Of a stretch of 64,000 nucleotides of DNA, positions 36,971-47,530 are shown in pieces. A program made the position numbers and the translations under genes. Position 1 is the first letter of the stretch, and every line of letters begins with the position of its first letter. Source of the stretch: Populus alba (lineage: Eukaryota > Streptophyta > Magnoliopsida > Malpighiales > Salicaceae); the NCBI RefSeq assembly GCF_005239225.2, contig NC_133288.1, positions 22,760,169 to 22,824,168 of the forward strand, written 5' to 3'. The notes under the pieces are model-generated. The model had not been told where the DNA came from. It searched no databases and was given only the letters and a program-made list of their open reading frames with translations.

Positions 36971-37325
36971 TTTTTAAAACAATTTTGTTTGTTGGAAAAT
37001 AATTTTTAAAAAATAAAAAGAAATAATAATTAAAAAATCAGAATTAAAGTTGATATAAAAAATCAAATTTTAAGAGATAAAATTAAATAAAAATACTTTA
37101 AAACAAAATATATAAAAATCAAAAGATTGAAAATTAAATATGATATAATTAATAAAAAAGATATTTTAAATTTTTTTATAATTTCTGAAAAATATTTTCT
37201 GTTTAAAATAAAAATATTTTTCTATAATTAAGCTAAATTTTCTTTAATTGAAAAATTTTCTGTTTATTAATTTTTTAAAAAAAAGTTAATTTCAAAAAAA
37301 CTATTTTTCATTAAACGAGGCGTAT
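36971..37325. repeat. Old partial copy of the GGAAAGTG foldback element
   Basis: The order of phrases (TTAAAGTTGATATAAAAAAT, AAATTTTAAGAGATAAAATT, AACAAAATATATAAAAATCA, AAATATGATATAATTAATAA, then TTTCTGAAAAATATTTTCTG) parallels 41290-41460 in the large element, but the GGAAAGTG termini are decayed. Confidence 0.5.
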
Positions 37326-37715
37326 ATGCAAGAAGAGGGAGATAGAAAATAATATCAAATCCTATTCATAAAAAAATAAAAATTAAAAAGAACTCTGTCG
37401 AGTTGCTCATGTATGTTTTCTCTGATTCCTTTTGTTTTACATATTGTTTGAAATACTCTATAATCCATACTGTAGCAATTTACATTTTGAATCTGTCAAT
37501 ATGATTTAGAGCAGGGTGTTTGAATGTAGGGTTTTAAAGCATGATATTTAGGGTTTTGCTTTGAGTTCTGTTTGTGGGGCTGTAATCAGTTTTCACGTAT
37601 TATTGTTTTTTTAATATAAATATTTTGATAGCCATCTTTTTAGGTAGAGAATTTCGGGTTTAACTTGCTAGTCAGAGAACGCTGTAGGAAAGCACAATGT
37701 AGGAATGCCGAGGCG

Positions 37716-39255
37716 ATGGATCAATTCTGGAACTTACCAGATCCCATTATTCATCACATTTTCTCTTTCCTTGAGATGGATGACATAGCTCGAATTGGTG
37801 TGGTATCAAAAAGATTTAGACAGATGTTTGTTTCTGGCCCATATCTGAGGTTTGTATCAAAATGTTTCTATGATGGTCCCCGAATTCGTGCAATCAATTT
37901 ATTGATCCTGATTCCTGTGGATGGGTTGCTGAGCCAGCGAAATGGGATGGCGATACAGTGTCTTTGCCTGGACTGGTATTGCCGCAACAATAACTGTGAT
38001 GCAGATGTAAATCTTATTGACAAATGGATCCGTGTTGCAGTGAATTGTCGAGTTCAGGAGATTGACCTTGAGGTTGGTCTCTTTGAGTCGGAGGAAAAGC
38101 CAATCTGCGAGTTGCCGCAGTGTATGTATAGTTCTGAAACTTTTAGAGTCCTTGACTTAGATCTGTATTACAAGTGTGTCAAAGAGCCTGCGGGGGTTTT
38201 TGTTTCTCTTGAGGAACTCTCCCTGACTCCAGTGGTAGGTTCTGATACTGAAGATGTTTTAAAAAAGTTGATTTCAACTGCCTGCCCATCACTTATAAGG
38301 TTGAGTCTTTCCGATTTAAAAGACAGACAAAATTAGTATCAATCATCCATGTCTTGAAGAATTAACGTTACTTGATCTCCCATATAATCTCTCGGAGATT
38401 CGCATCTCAACTGAGAGGCTTCAGAAGTTATTCTTGGACTTGAATTCCTTGTCTCCTGTATACAACTGCACAATGAAAATTAATGCCCCTAATCTCTAAG
38501 AGTTGGAGTGGACAGCATGGTCTGCAAATAACGTTTACCTGAGTCAGTTCAAAGTTCTGAACCATGCTACTCTGAATATTGATACTTTAAATGACCATAT
38601 TGATGTGGTAACTATTCGCGATCATATAAGTGAGCTTTGCCAGGGTGTGTGCTGTACAAGAGTGTCAGAGCTAAAGAGTGTGTTCTTAAGGTACTCAACA
38701 CTCTTTCCTAATGCTTAGATTGAACCTTAATTGTTTCATGAAAAGATGAGTGGAAACTTGAATGTTGACTAATGTTTACTTATGTTGCAGACTCGGTTCA
38801 TTCACAATTATTGCTCACTTGTGCTCGACAACCTTCAGCACTCTGTCATTAATGTGAATAGTTGTCTGAAGGACTATCACTTTCTAGTTTTAGCTTACAT
38901 TCTCTGAAGATCACCTAATTTAGAGACTCTATCCCTCGTGTAGTGAAAATGCAATGCAACCTAAGTATGCTATGGTGGGTAGTTGAGAAATTATTAGAAC
39001 TTCCCTTTCCATGCTGGCTACACATTCCTTTACCTCATCATTTCAATATTTCTTTTTCAGACATTGAAGTTTTGGATATCCAAGTTCTGTAAACAGCACG
39101 AAGGATTTCGTAACCTAATTGGTCATCAACTGCAAGCTATAAAAATAAAGTTGAAGGGAAAAGGTCATCAGGTTGTTGCAGTGGAAAATCTGCTTCAGAT
39201 TTTAAAAGGTTTGAAAAAGATGACCATCATCTGCTCAAAAGCAAACCTAAGCTAA
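37716..39255 (+). pseudogene. F-box/LRR protein pseudogene
   Basis: The start reads as a normal F-box protein: MDQFWNLPDPIIHHIFSFLE followed by ARIGVVSKRFRQM, an F-box at about residues 3-40, then leucine-rich repeat-like sequence. Such proteins are substrate receptors of SCF ubiquitin ligases. The frame is broken near 38320-38336 (one-base shift before ISINHPCLEELTLLDLP), by TAA at 38497-38499 in NLxELEW, and by TGA at 38905-38907 in LAYILxRSPNLETLSL. Introns at about 38690-38790 and 38945-39060 still have splice sites, and the last exon (39061-39255) retains an FBD-like C-terminus. Three independent lesions make it a pseudogene; the N-terminal 207 codons could still be made as a truncated F-box protein. 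Confidence 0.8.
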
Positions 39256-40680
39256 TTGTCGAAGATTGGATTATGTGAATCCAGGAAAGCTTCTCTACCG
39301 CTCGGATTGAGTTTAGTTGACAAAGAATTTCATATTGAAGAACACCACAGGATTGATTCCGTCACAGATTGAATTTAGCCAAGAAACAACATTATTTTGA
39401 AGATTCAGAAGATGAATGGATTTAGTGAGCGATGCAGGTTTCCATTTACTAGCCTTTTGGTCTTTTTTGATTGCTGTTTTTTTTAAAGTAAAGGTACAAT
39501 GTCATTATTGTTTGAGGTCAATTTGATGATGCATTCTCCTTTCCTTGAGTGAATAATTTCATGATAGTTAGAATTATTCATGACTTTACTCCACATGAGT
39601 ATCGATTTATAAGCGTGAGGGAAAGCCTCACCTTTTAAGCTTGCTTTTGAGAAAGAGATAGGTCCAATACCACCTATCAATGGGTATGAGCGCCAGGTTT
39701 ACCAACAAATCTAGATCCTATAGTCTAGGAGAGAAAGGAGTCATCTTAGCTCCGATCCAAGGCTCGAGGATACTATTGGAGTTGTCTCCCTTTCGGCCGT
39801 GAAAGAGGCTGGCGGTCAATTTACAAGTGCGAAAGAAAACCTCACATCTCAAGATAGCTTTTGAGGGAAAGACACATGTCCAGGACCACCTATTAAGGAA
39901 AATCAATGGCCTTTTCAAGTTAGCTGCTCATCTTCCATGTTTGTATAGCTATGAAAAGGGACCCTCTTCTTCTTTTTGTAATCTCTTGAATTTGGTTAGT
40001 TGGGTTCTCTCACTTGAATGTTTGTTTGACCTGAGCATCGCAAAAGAGCTTCTGATGGCAATCCTGGTTATCCAGGAGTCGGCAGTGATGATGATGCCAG
40101 GAATCTGAGGCGGCCATGCGGGTTGGCTATAGATGTTCAAGCCACCCGCAAAACAAGGAAGTCCTCCTCCTTGTTTCTGTGTGAGAGCAGCCTCGGTGGT
40201 GTTGATGAAAAAATGCGATTGTGTAGTGGTAATTAACTAATTATAGTTTAAGTATGTGTATTTGTGGTTAATTTAAATAAGATATGGAAGATAGACACCC
40301 CCACAATCCCTCAACTTTGTTGCCCTTGCCAGGGACACCAAATTTCCTTGTTCCATGCCACGAATTAAGAGTTCTGCTGCGGCTAGCTAGGGCCATGTGT
40401 TCGGTGTCGCTCCATAACCACCACCCACCCCCCCACCCCCCCTGATGATCTGTTCTTATCGCTTTTAATTCTTGCTAGCAGTTGAAAAGATTGGTTATGG
40501 CCAAGTGATCTTGAGCCGTCTCCTTTTTTTGACTAAATTTATTAGATTATCTACTCAGATTTTATGATAATAATTACAAATATAATAAAAAAATTTCTAC
40601 TTGAAACTTGAGATCTATTTTAAAATGAGTTTTTTTTAAAAATAAAATAAGAATTAATTCAAAATGATTTGATCAACTAG
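39256..40680. other. Intergenic with a diverged direct repeat
   Basis: A segment near 39619-39680 recurs near 39828-39895 in the same orientation (AACCTCAC or GCCTCACC, then AGCTTTTGAG-like and CCACCTAT blocks). C-rich phrases lie at 40425-40442. No gene supported. Confidence 0.45.
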
Positions 40681-41815
40681 GCTCCGTTTGTTTGCAGGAA
40701 AGTGATTTTTTTTGGAAAGTGAATTCCGGGGAAAGTGAATTTCAGGAAAGTATTTTCCGATATTTGGCAGTGTTATAGAAAATAAACTGAAAAACACTTT
40801 CTAGTGTTTGGTTGTGTTATGGAAAATGAACTGGAAAATAATTTATTAATGAATTAATTTTTTTTTCAAGTTTATCTAATATATATAAAATATTTAATAT
40901 AAAATATTTAATCACTTACAATAAAAAAAATGAAATCTAAAAAGTATTTATAATGATGAATTTTTTTTATTATATCCTATATTCATACATAGCTTATTAA
41001 AATAATGAAGAATAAATCTTACAAATTAAAAAGTTGAATGAGAATGAAATTGAAAAAAAAATATATAATTTCATAAATTATCTCAAATAAAATAAATAAT
41101 AATCAAAATAATAGAGATTAAATCTAAAAAATTAAAAAAAATGAAAGATGAAGAAATTAAAGAAATAATAATCAACATTTCATAAATTATTTCAAATAAA
41201 ATAAGTAACAATCAAAAGAATGAGGACCAAATTTGATAGATAAAAATTTCAATAAAAATATGATAAGGAAAAACAAATATCAATTATAAAAATAAGGAAC
41301 CAAAGTTAATATAAAATAAAATTTTAAAAGATGAAATTGAAAAATAAATATTCAAAACAAAATATATATACCAATCAAAAGTTTGAGGATTAAATTTAAT
41401 ATAATCAGCAAATAATAACATTTCTATATTTTTCACAACTTCCGAAAGTGTTTTCCCCCCTAAAATTTTTCAGGAAAACACTTTCCTGAAAACCAAACCA
41501 AATTTTCTTTTTACTGGAAAGTGTTTTCCATTGACCAACTTTCCTACTGGCAAACAAACACAAGAAAGTTTGGAAAGTGATTTTCCGGAAACCACTTTCC
41601 GGAAAATAAACACAGCTAAAGAAAAAACACTTTCCTGAAAACCAAGTCAAATTTTTCTTTGACTGGAAAGTGTTTTTCGTTGACCGGAAAGTATTTTCCG
41701 TTGACTAGAAAGTGTTTTCTGTTGACCAACTTTTCTAATGACAAACAAACACAGGAAAATTTGGAAAATGGTTTCCCGAAAACTACTTTCTGGGAAACAA
41801 ACATGGTGGAATTTA
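40681..41815. mobile_element. Non-autonomous foldback/MITE-like element with GGAAAGTG ends
   Basis: Both ends carry degenerate inverted copies of the motif GTTTGTTTNNNNGGAAAGTG: the left end reads CCGTTTGTTTGCAGGAAAGT, and the complement of the right end reads ATGTTTGTTTCCCAGAAAGT. GGAAAGTGNNTTTCC-type palindromes fill about 130 bp at the left and 350 bp at the right, while the 500-bp centre is AT-rich and non-coding. The right end is duplicated in tandem (see separate entry). No transposase is encoded. I could not define a clean target-site duplication. Confidence 0.65.
41472..41808. repeat. Tandemly duplicated right terminus of the GGAAAGTG element
   Basis: Two units, 41472-41620 and about 41627-41808, each beginning AACACTTTCCTGAAAACCAA and ending in CACTTTCCGG- or TACTTTCTGG-type then AAANAAACA. 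The second has extra internal GTTGACYGGAAAGT repeats. Confidence 0.75.
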
Positions 41816-42765
41816 GTCAAAATTTAATTTGAGTTTTTTCAAAAACAATTTTATTTTAATTAATTATTATCAATCCCATCAATCTATAAGTGCTACCCAG
41901 ATTCAATAGCTTTGGTTTTGAAGGAATTAAATTATACTAAATAATTTAGTTTGAAACAGGATGAGACTAAGACTTGATTGAATTTACCGCTAATAAAAAA
42001 ATTAGCCGAGGCACTAGGACAAGGAGAGCCCGCAACATTCTCCATTTTCTTACTCAAGCAAATGTTTGGACCATTGAGTCACGCATGAAATGCCGGATTC
42101 CATGACTAATGAAAACCGGCATTAATTTTTAAAAAACATTGATTTTTTTTTTTTTGGATTTAACTCCCATGCATGTTTTCAACTAAATAAAATAGAATAC
42201 GATTTTCTAAATAGAATAAACTCTATGTTTTACTATCAAAATTTAGAATTATTTGAATTGAGGTATTCATAATCTACAAAAGCTATTTTTCTTTAAATAA
42301 AATCTTAAAGACATGTACACCTCTTAAAGTTAATTAAGTTAAATATTTGAAGCTTTAATTTTCTTTTTAAAGGTGATTCATTATGTTGAATCTAAACCAA
42401 CTTTCAAAAAATAAAATAAAAAAAAGAATGTTTATTATAAAAAAAGAGATAAATATGGAATTTACCGTTACTTACAAAATCCATGATTCATACGAAGACC
42501 AAGATTCGGGCCGTAAGGGAGATCTTGACGCGCGAAACCCGCTCAATCATGCTAAAATGCGCACCTCGTCAACCCTCCCTTCCTTTTTCTACCCTTTATG
42601 CTGCAGATCAGAGTCCCTCATCTTGTCTTGTGATTGCTTCAATTCTACTTCTTATTCTTCTACTTCTCAACTCCGTTTCACGTCGCAGCCAGAAAGTGAA
42701 ACATTATTGGTAAAAGAGAGTTAGGTAGCATAGATAAATAGTTCTTTTTAGCTAGAGAGAGATTC
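41816..42765. other. Intergenic and WOX 5' flank
   Basis: No gene supported. The open frame at 42383-42724 lacks homology I recognise and probably lies in the WOX promoter and leader, which is CT-rich from about 42580. Confidence 0.5.
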
Positions 42766-44053
42766 ATGGAGGATGGAAAGTTTCAAAATGGAGGTGGGTT
42801 AGGTGTTAAAGTGATGACTGATGAGCAAATGGAGATGCTGAGGAAACAAATTTCTGTTTATGCCACTATCTGTGAGCAGCTTGTTGAGATGCACAAGGGT
42901 CTTTCTGCCCACCAGGATTTTGCTGGTTTGTTTCTTCTCTCCTTTAAAGGGTTTGCTGTGCATGTTATAATCTTTTGTTTTGTGTATCTATGAACTGAAT
43001 CAATGGGGGAATTCAGTAGATTTTGAAAGTTATTGGATATGGAGAGCTATGTTACTTTACCTTTTGGATTACTCATTCGATTTGCCCTCTTTATAGCACT
43101 GTTGGCCATTTCTGTCTCTCAAAATTTCACTTGCCAATTGTTGATCACTTCCACCAGCTAAAGAACCCTAAACAGTATTGGTTTTGATGGAACTTGTATT
43201 GCTGAATGTTCTTTAATTGAAGCTGTCTTGTTCTAGCTTTATCATGGGGGAAAGTTATGCTGAGATAATTCTTTACCTAGCCATTTATTGTCTATGTAAT
43301 TTGTTCTTGACTAATCGTCCTATTAATTTCTTAATAAGCATGTCTTTTACTTAGTTTGGTTGAGGTAAATCTTCGATGTTTTGCTTCTGATTTAGGCATG
43401 CGACTTGGGAATCCATACTTTTGCGATCCATTACTGTCATCTTCTGTCCACAAGATAGGGTCGAGGCAGCGGTGGACTCCAAAACCAGCGCAACTTGAAA
43501 TCCTTGAGCAGATTTTCAAACAATGCAATGCGACTCCAGGCAGGCAGAAGATCAAAGATATAACCAAGGAACTTGCACAACATGGCCAGATTTCTGAAAC
43601 AAATGTCTATAATTGGTTCCAAAATAGGAGAGCTCGTTCAAAAAGAAAGCAATCAGCTGTACTACCAAACAGTGGAGAATCTGAAGTAGAGACAGAAATT
43701 GAGTCTTTTAAAGAGAAGAAGACCAAGCCAGAAGACAGCCAACCTGATGAAGATGCTACCCCAGTGTCCGACCACATGTACTTACATAGTCCAGACATAG
43801 GTAATGAAAATTTTTTGTCCTTAATTTTCGTAATATTCATGCATTGAGAGTTCTATTCAGCACTTGAGCTATTTTGGACAGCCTTATTTCCGTAACCAGC
43901 TTTGATAAGCATGCACTGCGATTTTCGATCAATCCAGTTTTCTTAAGCTATTGGTTTATGAATGCAGGAATAGATCAGTTGGTTGGGAAAATGGAATCCC
44001 CGGGGAGCTGTATTCCTTACTGGCAGCTGGAGCAATATGACTTGTTTGGATGA
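42766..44053 (+). CDS. WOX13: WUSCHEL-related homeobox protein, WOX13 (ancient) clade
   Basis: Transcription factor of the ancient WOX clade (Arabidopsis WOX10, WOX13, WOX14), linked to organ development, flowering and cell-wall regeneration. Three exons: 42766-42925, 43396-43800, 43968-44053, for 216 aa. The clade-specific N-terminal block [20 protein letters not shown] and [11 protein letters not shown] precedes the homeodomain (about residues 75-139), which includes [20 protein letters not shown], the long WOX loop region and recognition helix [17 protein letters not shown]. The C-terminus is acidic ([12 protein letters not shown]) and ends [11 protein letters not shown]. There is no WUS box or EAR motif, as expected for this clade. 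It sits where Arabidopsis has WOX14/WOX10 (At1g20700/At1g20710). The start is the first ATG in a purine-rich context. Confidence 0.95.
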
Positions 44054-44460
44054 TGTCTCCTCCAGAATTGCAGAGATGCTCTAGTAGAAGCTTGTCGAGT
44101 TTAAGGATGATGATTGATGACAATATAATAGAAAACGTTTATACAGTCAGACATAACATGGTGAGCAGTTTGGTACGCGAAAAACTTATATTCGCAATGG
44201 TTATTAAGGGCTAGGTCTATTGTTGTGGCATACATTTTACTTGATTGGGTCATTATGATTCTATAGTGCCCAGACTATATGCATCTTGTGCAAAAATCGA
44301 CTGATCTAATAGGATCTGAGGCTTATGATAGCTGCTATTATAAATCTAAATGACATGTATCTTCTATTTCTAGCAAGGCTATTGGGAGGAGATTACTTAC
44401 TATTAGTTGTTACCTTGGTTCCAATAGCGGATATGATTCTAGGCTGTCATATGTACAGAG
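44054..44460. other. WOX 3' flank
   Basis: Likely 3' UTR and intergenic DNA; no gene seen. Confidence 0.5.
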
Positions 44461-46160
44461 AATTTCTCAGCTATAGCATGTCTACGATGAACTCTTGCTG
44501 AGGGAAACTGTGACTTGTATTACTCGAAAGTGACATGCAGGGATGCGAAGTTTTACAAAGTGATCAGCTTCGTCTTTTTCATTGCTAAAAGCTACAAAGA
44601 CCAAGCCAGCATAAATATTTTCAGCCACCCACAACCTGTTGTGTATCCAGTCTTCCACCGAAAATATACAAATGCTGATCACGAGTTATCAATCCACACT
44701 GGATAAACTTTCTATAACCAAAATAACAAAGTGTCCTCCCCTGCAAAATCAATTGTTTTGGATTCCAAGGTCGACATCCTCTGTAGACTGGATGCTGACG
44801 GTCATGAAGTTGACAGTCGAGTTACATGATCGATGCAGCAGCTGGGAAGTCAAACTCAGAATCCGGTTATCGTCACCAGGCACTTAATTTACGATGATCC
44901 ATACTATAACCCCGAGATACACATTTCTGGGAGAGGATAGAACCCGCACTAGACCCTCAAAGATTTTCATGGCATGTAGAGCCATGTGATAGATTGTATG
45001 TTCAAGGAGGAACTTAGGATGTCCAATACTAGGTCAACATTAACCTTTCGTGTTAGAAAGCAGGCCTCCTTTCTGTAGTCTGAACAGCAGGCAACAGAAA
45101 TGAGATTCAGATATGAAAGTTTTCCACAGATAAAGGACAATGTGCCCAAAGCTCGAAGCATTTCTAAATCACACACCTATGACTTTGTAGTCCTCCAGCC
45201 TCCGGGATTCTGCTATGGGGGAATATATGAATCTATCAAGGGAACTCGAGATTGCAGTTTTATCCATGCCTGAGCAGGTAACTGTCAACAGATCCTGCAA
45301 CCATGTTAAGAAACATTATTCAACTGCTAAGAGAGAACAATGAACATAAACACACCTATCATGTTTTTTGTGATACCAATGTTTTCTTTTAGTAGCACAT
45401 GAGGCCATAACGCATACTGGTAGCTAGTCAAATTACTAGCAAAGATAACAACATTACGAAATAGCAGGCTCGTCATTTACCTTGAACCTATATAAGAATC
45501 ACATTCCAGGTCAATGATTTCTTAACAACTTACCATGGAAGCTTGTACTTCAACTTCATCTTGGGACTTAAGTTTTGTAGCAGCAGCTTCACACTTTGTC
45601 AAAGAGACTGTTTTATCGCCATACTGATCAAACTTTCTCAATTTTGGACTTTTGTTTCTTGGGTGCCCTTTGATTTGATCCTTTGGGGAGAGACTTTTCT
45701 CCTTGTTAGCATGCGAATTCGGCAAGAGATCCGCCATATTCTTGCCAACCTTCTCCTGCAAAAAAGTCGAGGCAGAGGCCATAATATCTGCTGATTAGAC
45801 CATGGAAAGAAGAAAGACAGAATTACTTCATTAAAAGCAAAACACGTGAAGATAAACAGAAGACCTTGGCATTCCTAAAAAGGGATCTTGATCCTTCATG
45901 CATAGCATTATCCAGGCTAATTGATCAAATAGATTTCTTGTCATACTGTATGAAAAGGAAACTATACAGAAGCTGTAAAAGCTTCTCGTTTCAGTGGAAT
46001 CTGTTTAGTCACAATCTGCTACTTCTATGGACTCTAAAATGGTGGGAGTTCTTGCTGTAACTCGTCCTCTGATACAGCTCTTGACACTCACATTCCTGTC
46101 GAGGCAGGATGGATCTTTTCTTGCATGGGGTGCTAAAACTTCTTTAAATTGCCAACTTGC
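44461..46160 (-). pseudogene. Decayed protein-coding remnant, family unresolved
   Basis: Several minus-strand stretches read like coding exons. From upstream to downstream: about 46145-46030 (APHARKDPSCLDRNVSVKSC), interrupted by a TAA; about 45780-45538 (NMADLLPNSHANKEKSLSPK) ending at a GTAAGT donor; 45294-45173 (MDKTAISSSLDRFIYSPIAE, RRLEDYKVIG) with a CAG acceptor and in phase with the previous exon; 44870-44750 (DDNRILSLTSQLLHRSCNST); 44670-44482 (EDWIHNRLWVAENIYAGLVF). In-frame stops and phase breaks separate most of them. No helicase or other catalytic motif is visible. In Arabidopsis the equivalent position, between WOX10 and EH1, holds RAD3-like/FANCJ helicase genes, so a FANCJ C-terminal remnant is a guess only. 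Confidence 0.45.
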
Positions 46161-46291
46161 CATATATTTTGTAATAATAATTGGCGAAGTAGCTTGCGAG
46201 CAATGTAAGTGTTGGATAATAAGTTAATCATGATTTTAGTAATTTAGTTTATTTTTCCATAAGATGGACAAAGATTGATGCACAATACTCG

Positions 46292-46337
<46 letters not shown>

Positions 46338-47530
46338 CAATAAAATTTAAAAAGAACCTCTAAGAATAAATATGCCATGGAAAACATAAATTTAGAACCC
46401 TTTCTTAGAATCTAATGAGTCTTCTTATTATTTTATTGAGGGATGGCTCAAAATGTCCCTTTTTTTTTCCTGATAGTATTTTACTTTCATTTATTAAAGA
46501 AAAAATATATCTCTAACTTTCTAAAAAAAAAAAATAGATTTAGTTTTTAGTTAAACCCAAGTATATTAGATTTATTAGTTATTAGATTTTTAAATTTAAA
46601 TATATTGGGTTATTTTCCATCCTTTGATTTCTTTAAATAATTTTTTTTTAAAAGTAAAAATAAAAGTAAAACTCGTTTATCCTTCGCTAATAAAAAAAAA
46701 GATAAGTAAATATTTAATTTTTTCTACAATACAATAACTACAAAAGACAAACGAATTAAATTATTTTACAATACAATAACTAATTCAGGAAGTAGTTTTG
46801 TAGGGAGACAAAAAACCTTTTCTTTTCCTTATCAAAGATTAAAAGTTTTTTACAAAATAGGATTTTAGCATTGTTATTAAATATCAAATATGGTTTGAAA
46901 CAACTGTCGTACTAAACTTGATTTAAATGTTTAATTTAAATTATTTTTTATTAATTCTGTTAAATTTAAGTGACTTTTATTTAATCAAATTTAATTCAAA
47001 ATCAGTTGGGTTAAAATTAATAAATTAAAAAAATCAAAATAGCTTCATTGACTCGATAATCCAAATCATTTTCTAGATTAGACACCAAATTGTGTCCGAC
47101 AATTATGGATTTTAGACGTTCACATTGATTATTAGAGCAAAAACCCGGAATCACCTGACCCGAAAACCGGCCATAAATTGGGCTAAATTGAAAACACCAA
47201 TTCCTGAATACGGTACATTTGTTAATTTTAAGAAGAAAAGCGGGGCGAATTCATAAAACTAAGCAATTTCTCTTTGTTTTTCTTCCAACACCAAACCTAT
47301 CCTTTAGCTTGCTTTCTTGTCGATTTGGGAACATAAATTTTGCCAAAAAAGCTCTCCTCTTCCTCTTAATTAATTAAATTCCCCAATTCAATTCCAAACT
47401 CCAATAAACTCCCAATTGCTCTCCTCGATACAACCACCAGGATTTATAATTGTTTTTTTTTTTTGTACTTTACGTCCTTTCTTCTTCAATTCAATTCATG
47501 TGATCTACTAAATCGGGCGAGGAAATAGAA
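46161..47530. other. Intergenic, EH1 5' flank
   Basis: AT-rich, with an AT microsatellite at 46294-46334. The EH1 promoter and leader should lie in about 47200-47530, where sequence is C/T-rich; no clear TATA box. No gene supported. Confidence 0.5.
46294..46334. repeat. (AT)20 microsatellite
   Basis: About 41 bp of uninterrupted AT dinucleotides. Confidence 0.9.

Noticed and set aside
41405..41804. Minus-strand open frames rich in Phe, Lys and Ser inside the foldback element
   Set aside because: They are translations of the GGAAAGTG/TTTTCC repeats, not a gene.
42383..42724. 113-codon open frame upstream of WOX
   Set aside because: Begins in low-complexity AT-rich DNA and ends in the presumed WOX leader; no family resemblance, and an overlapping frame is equally open.
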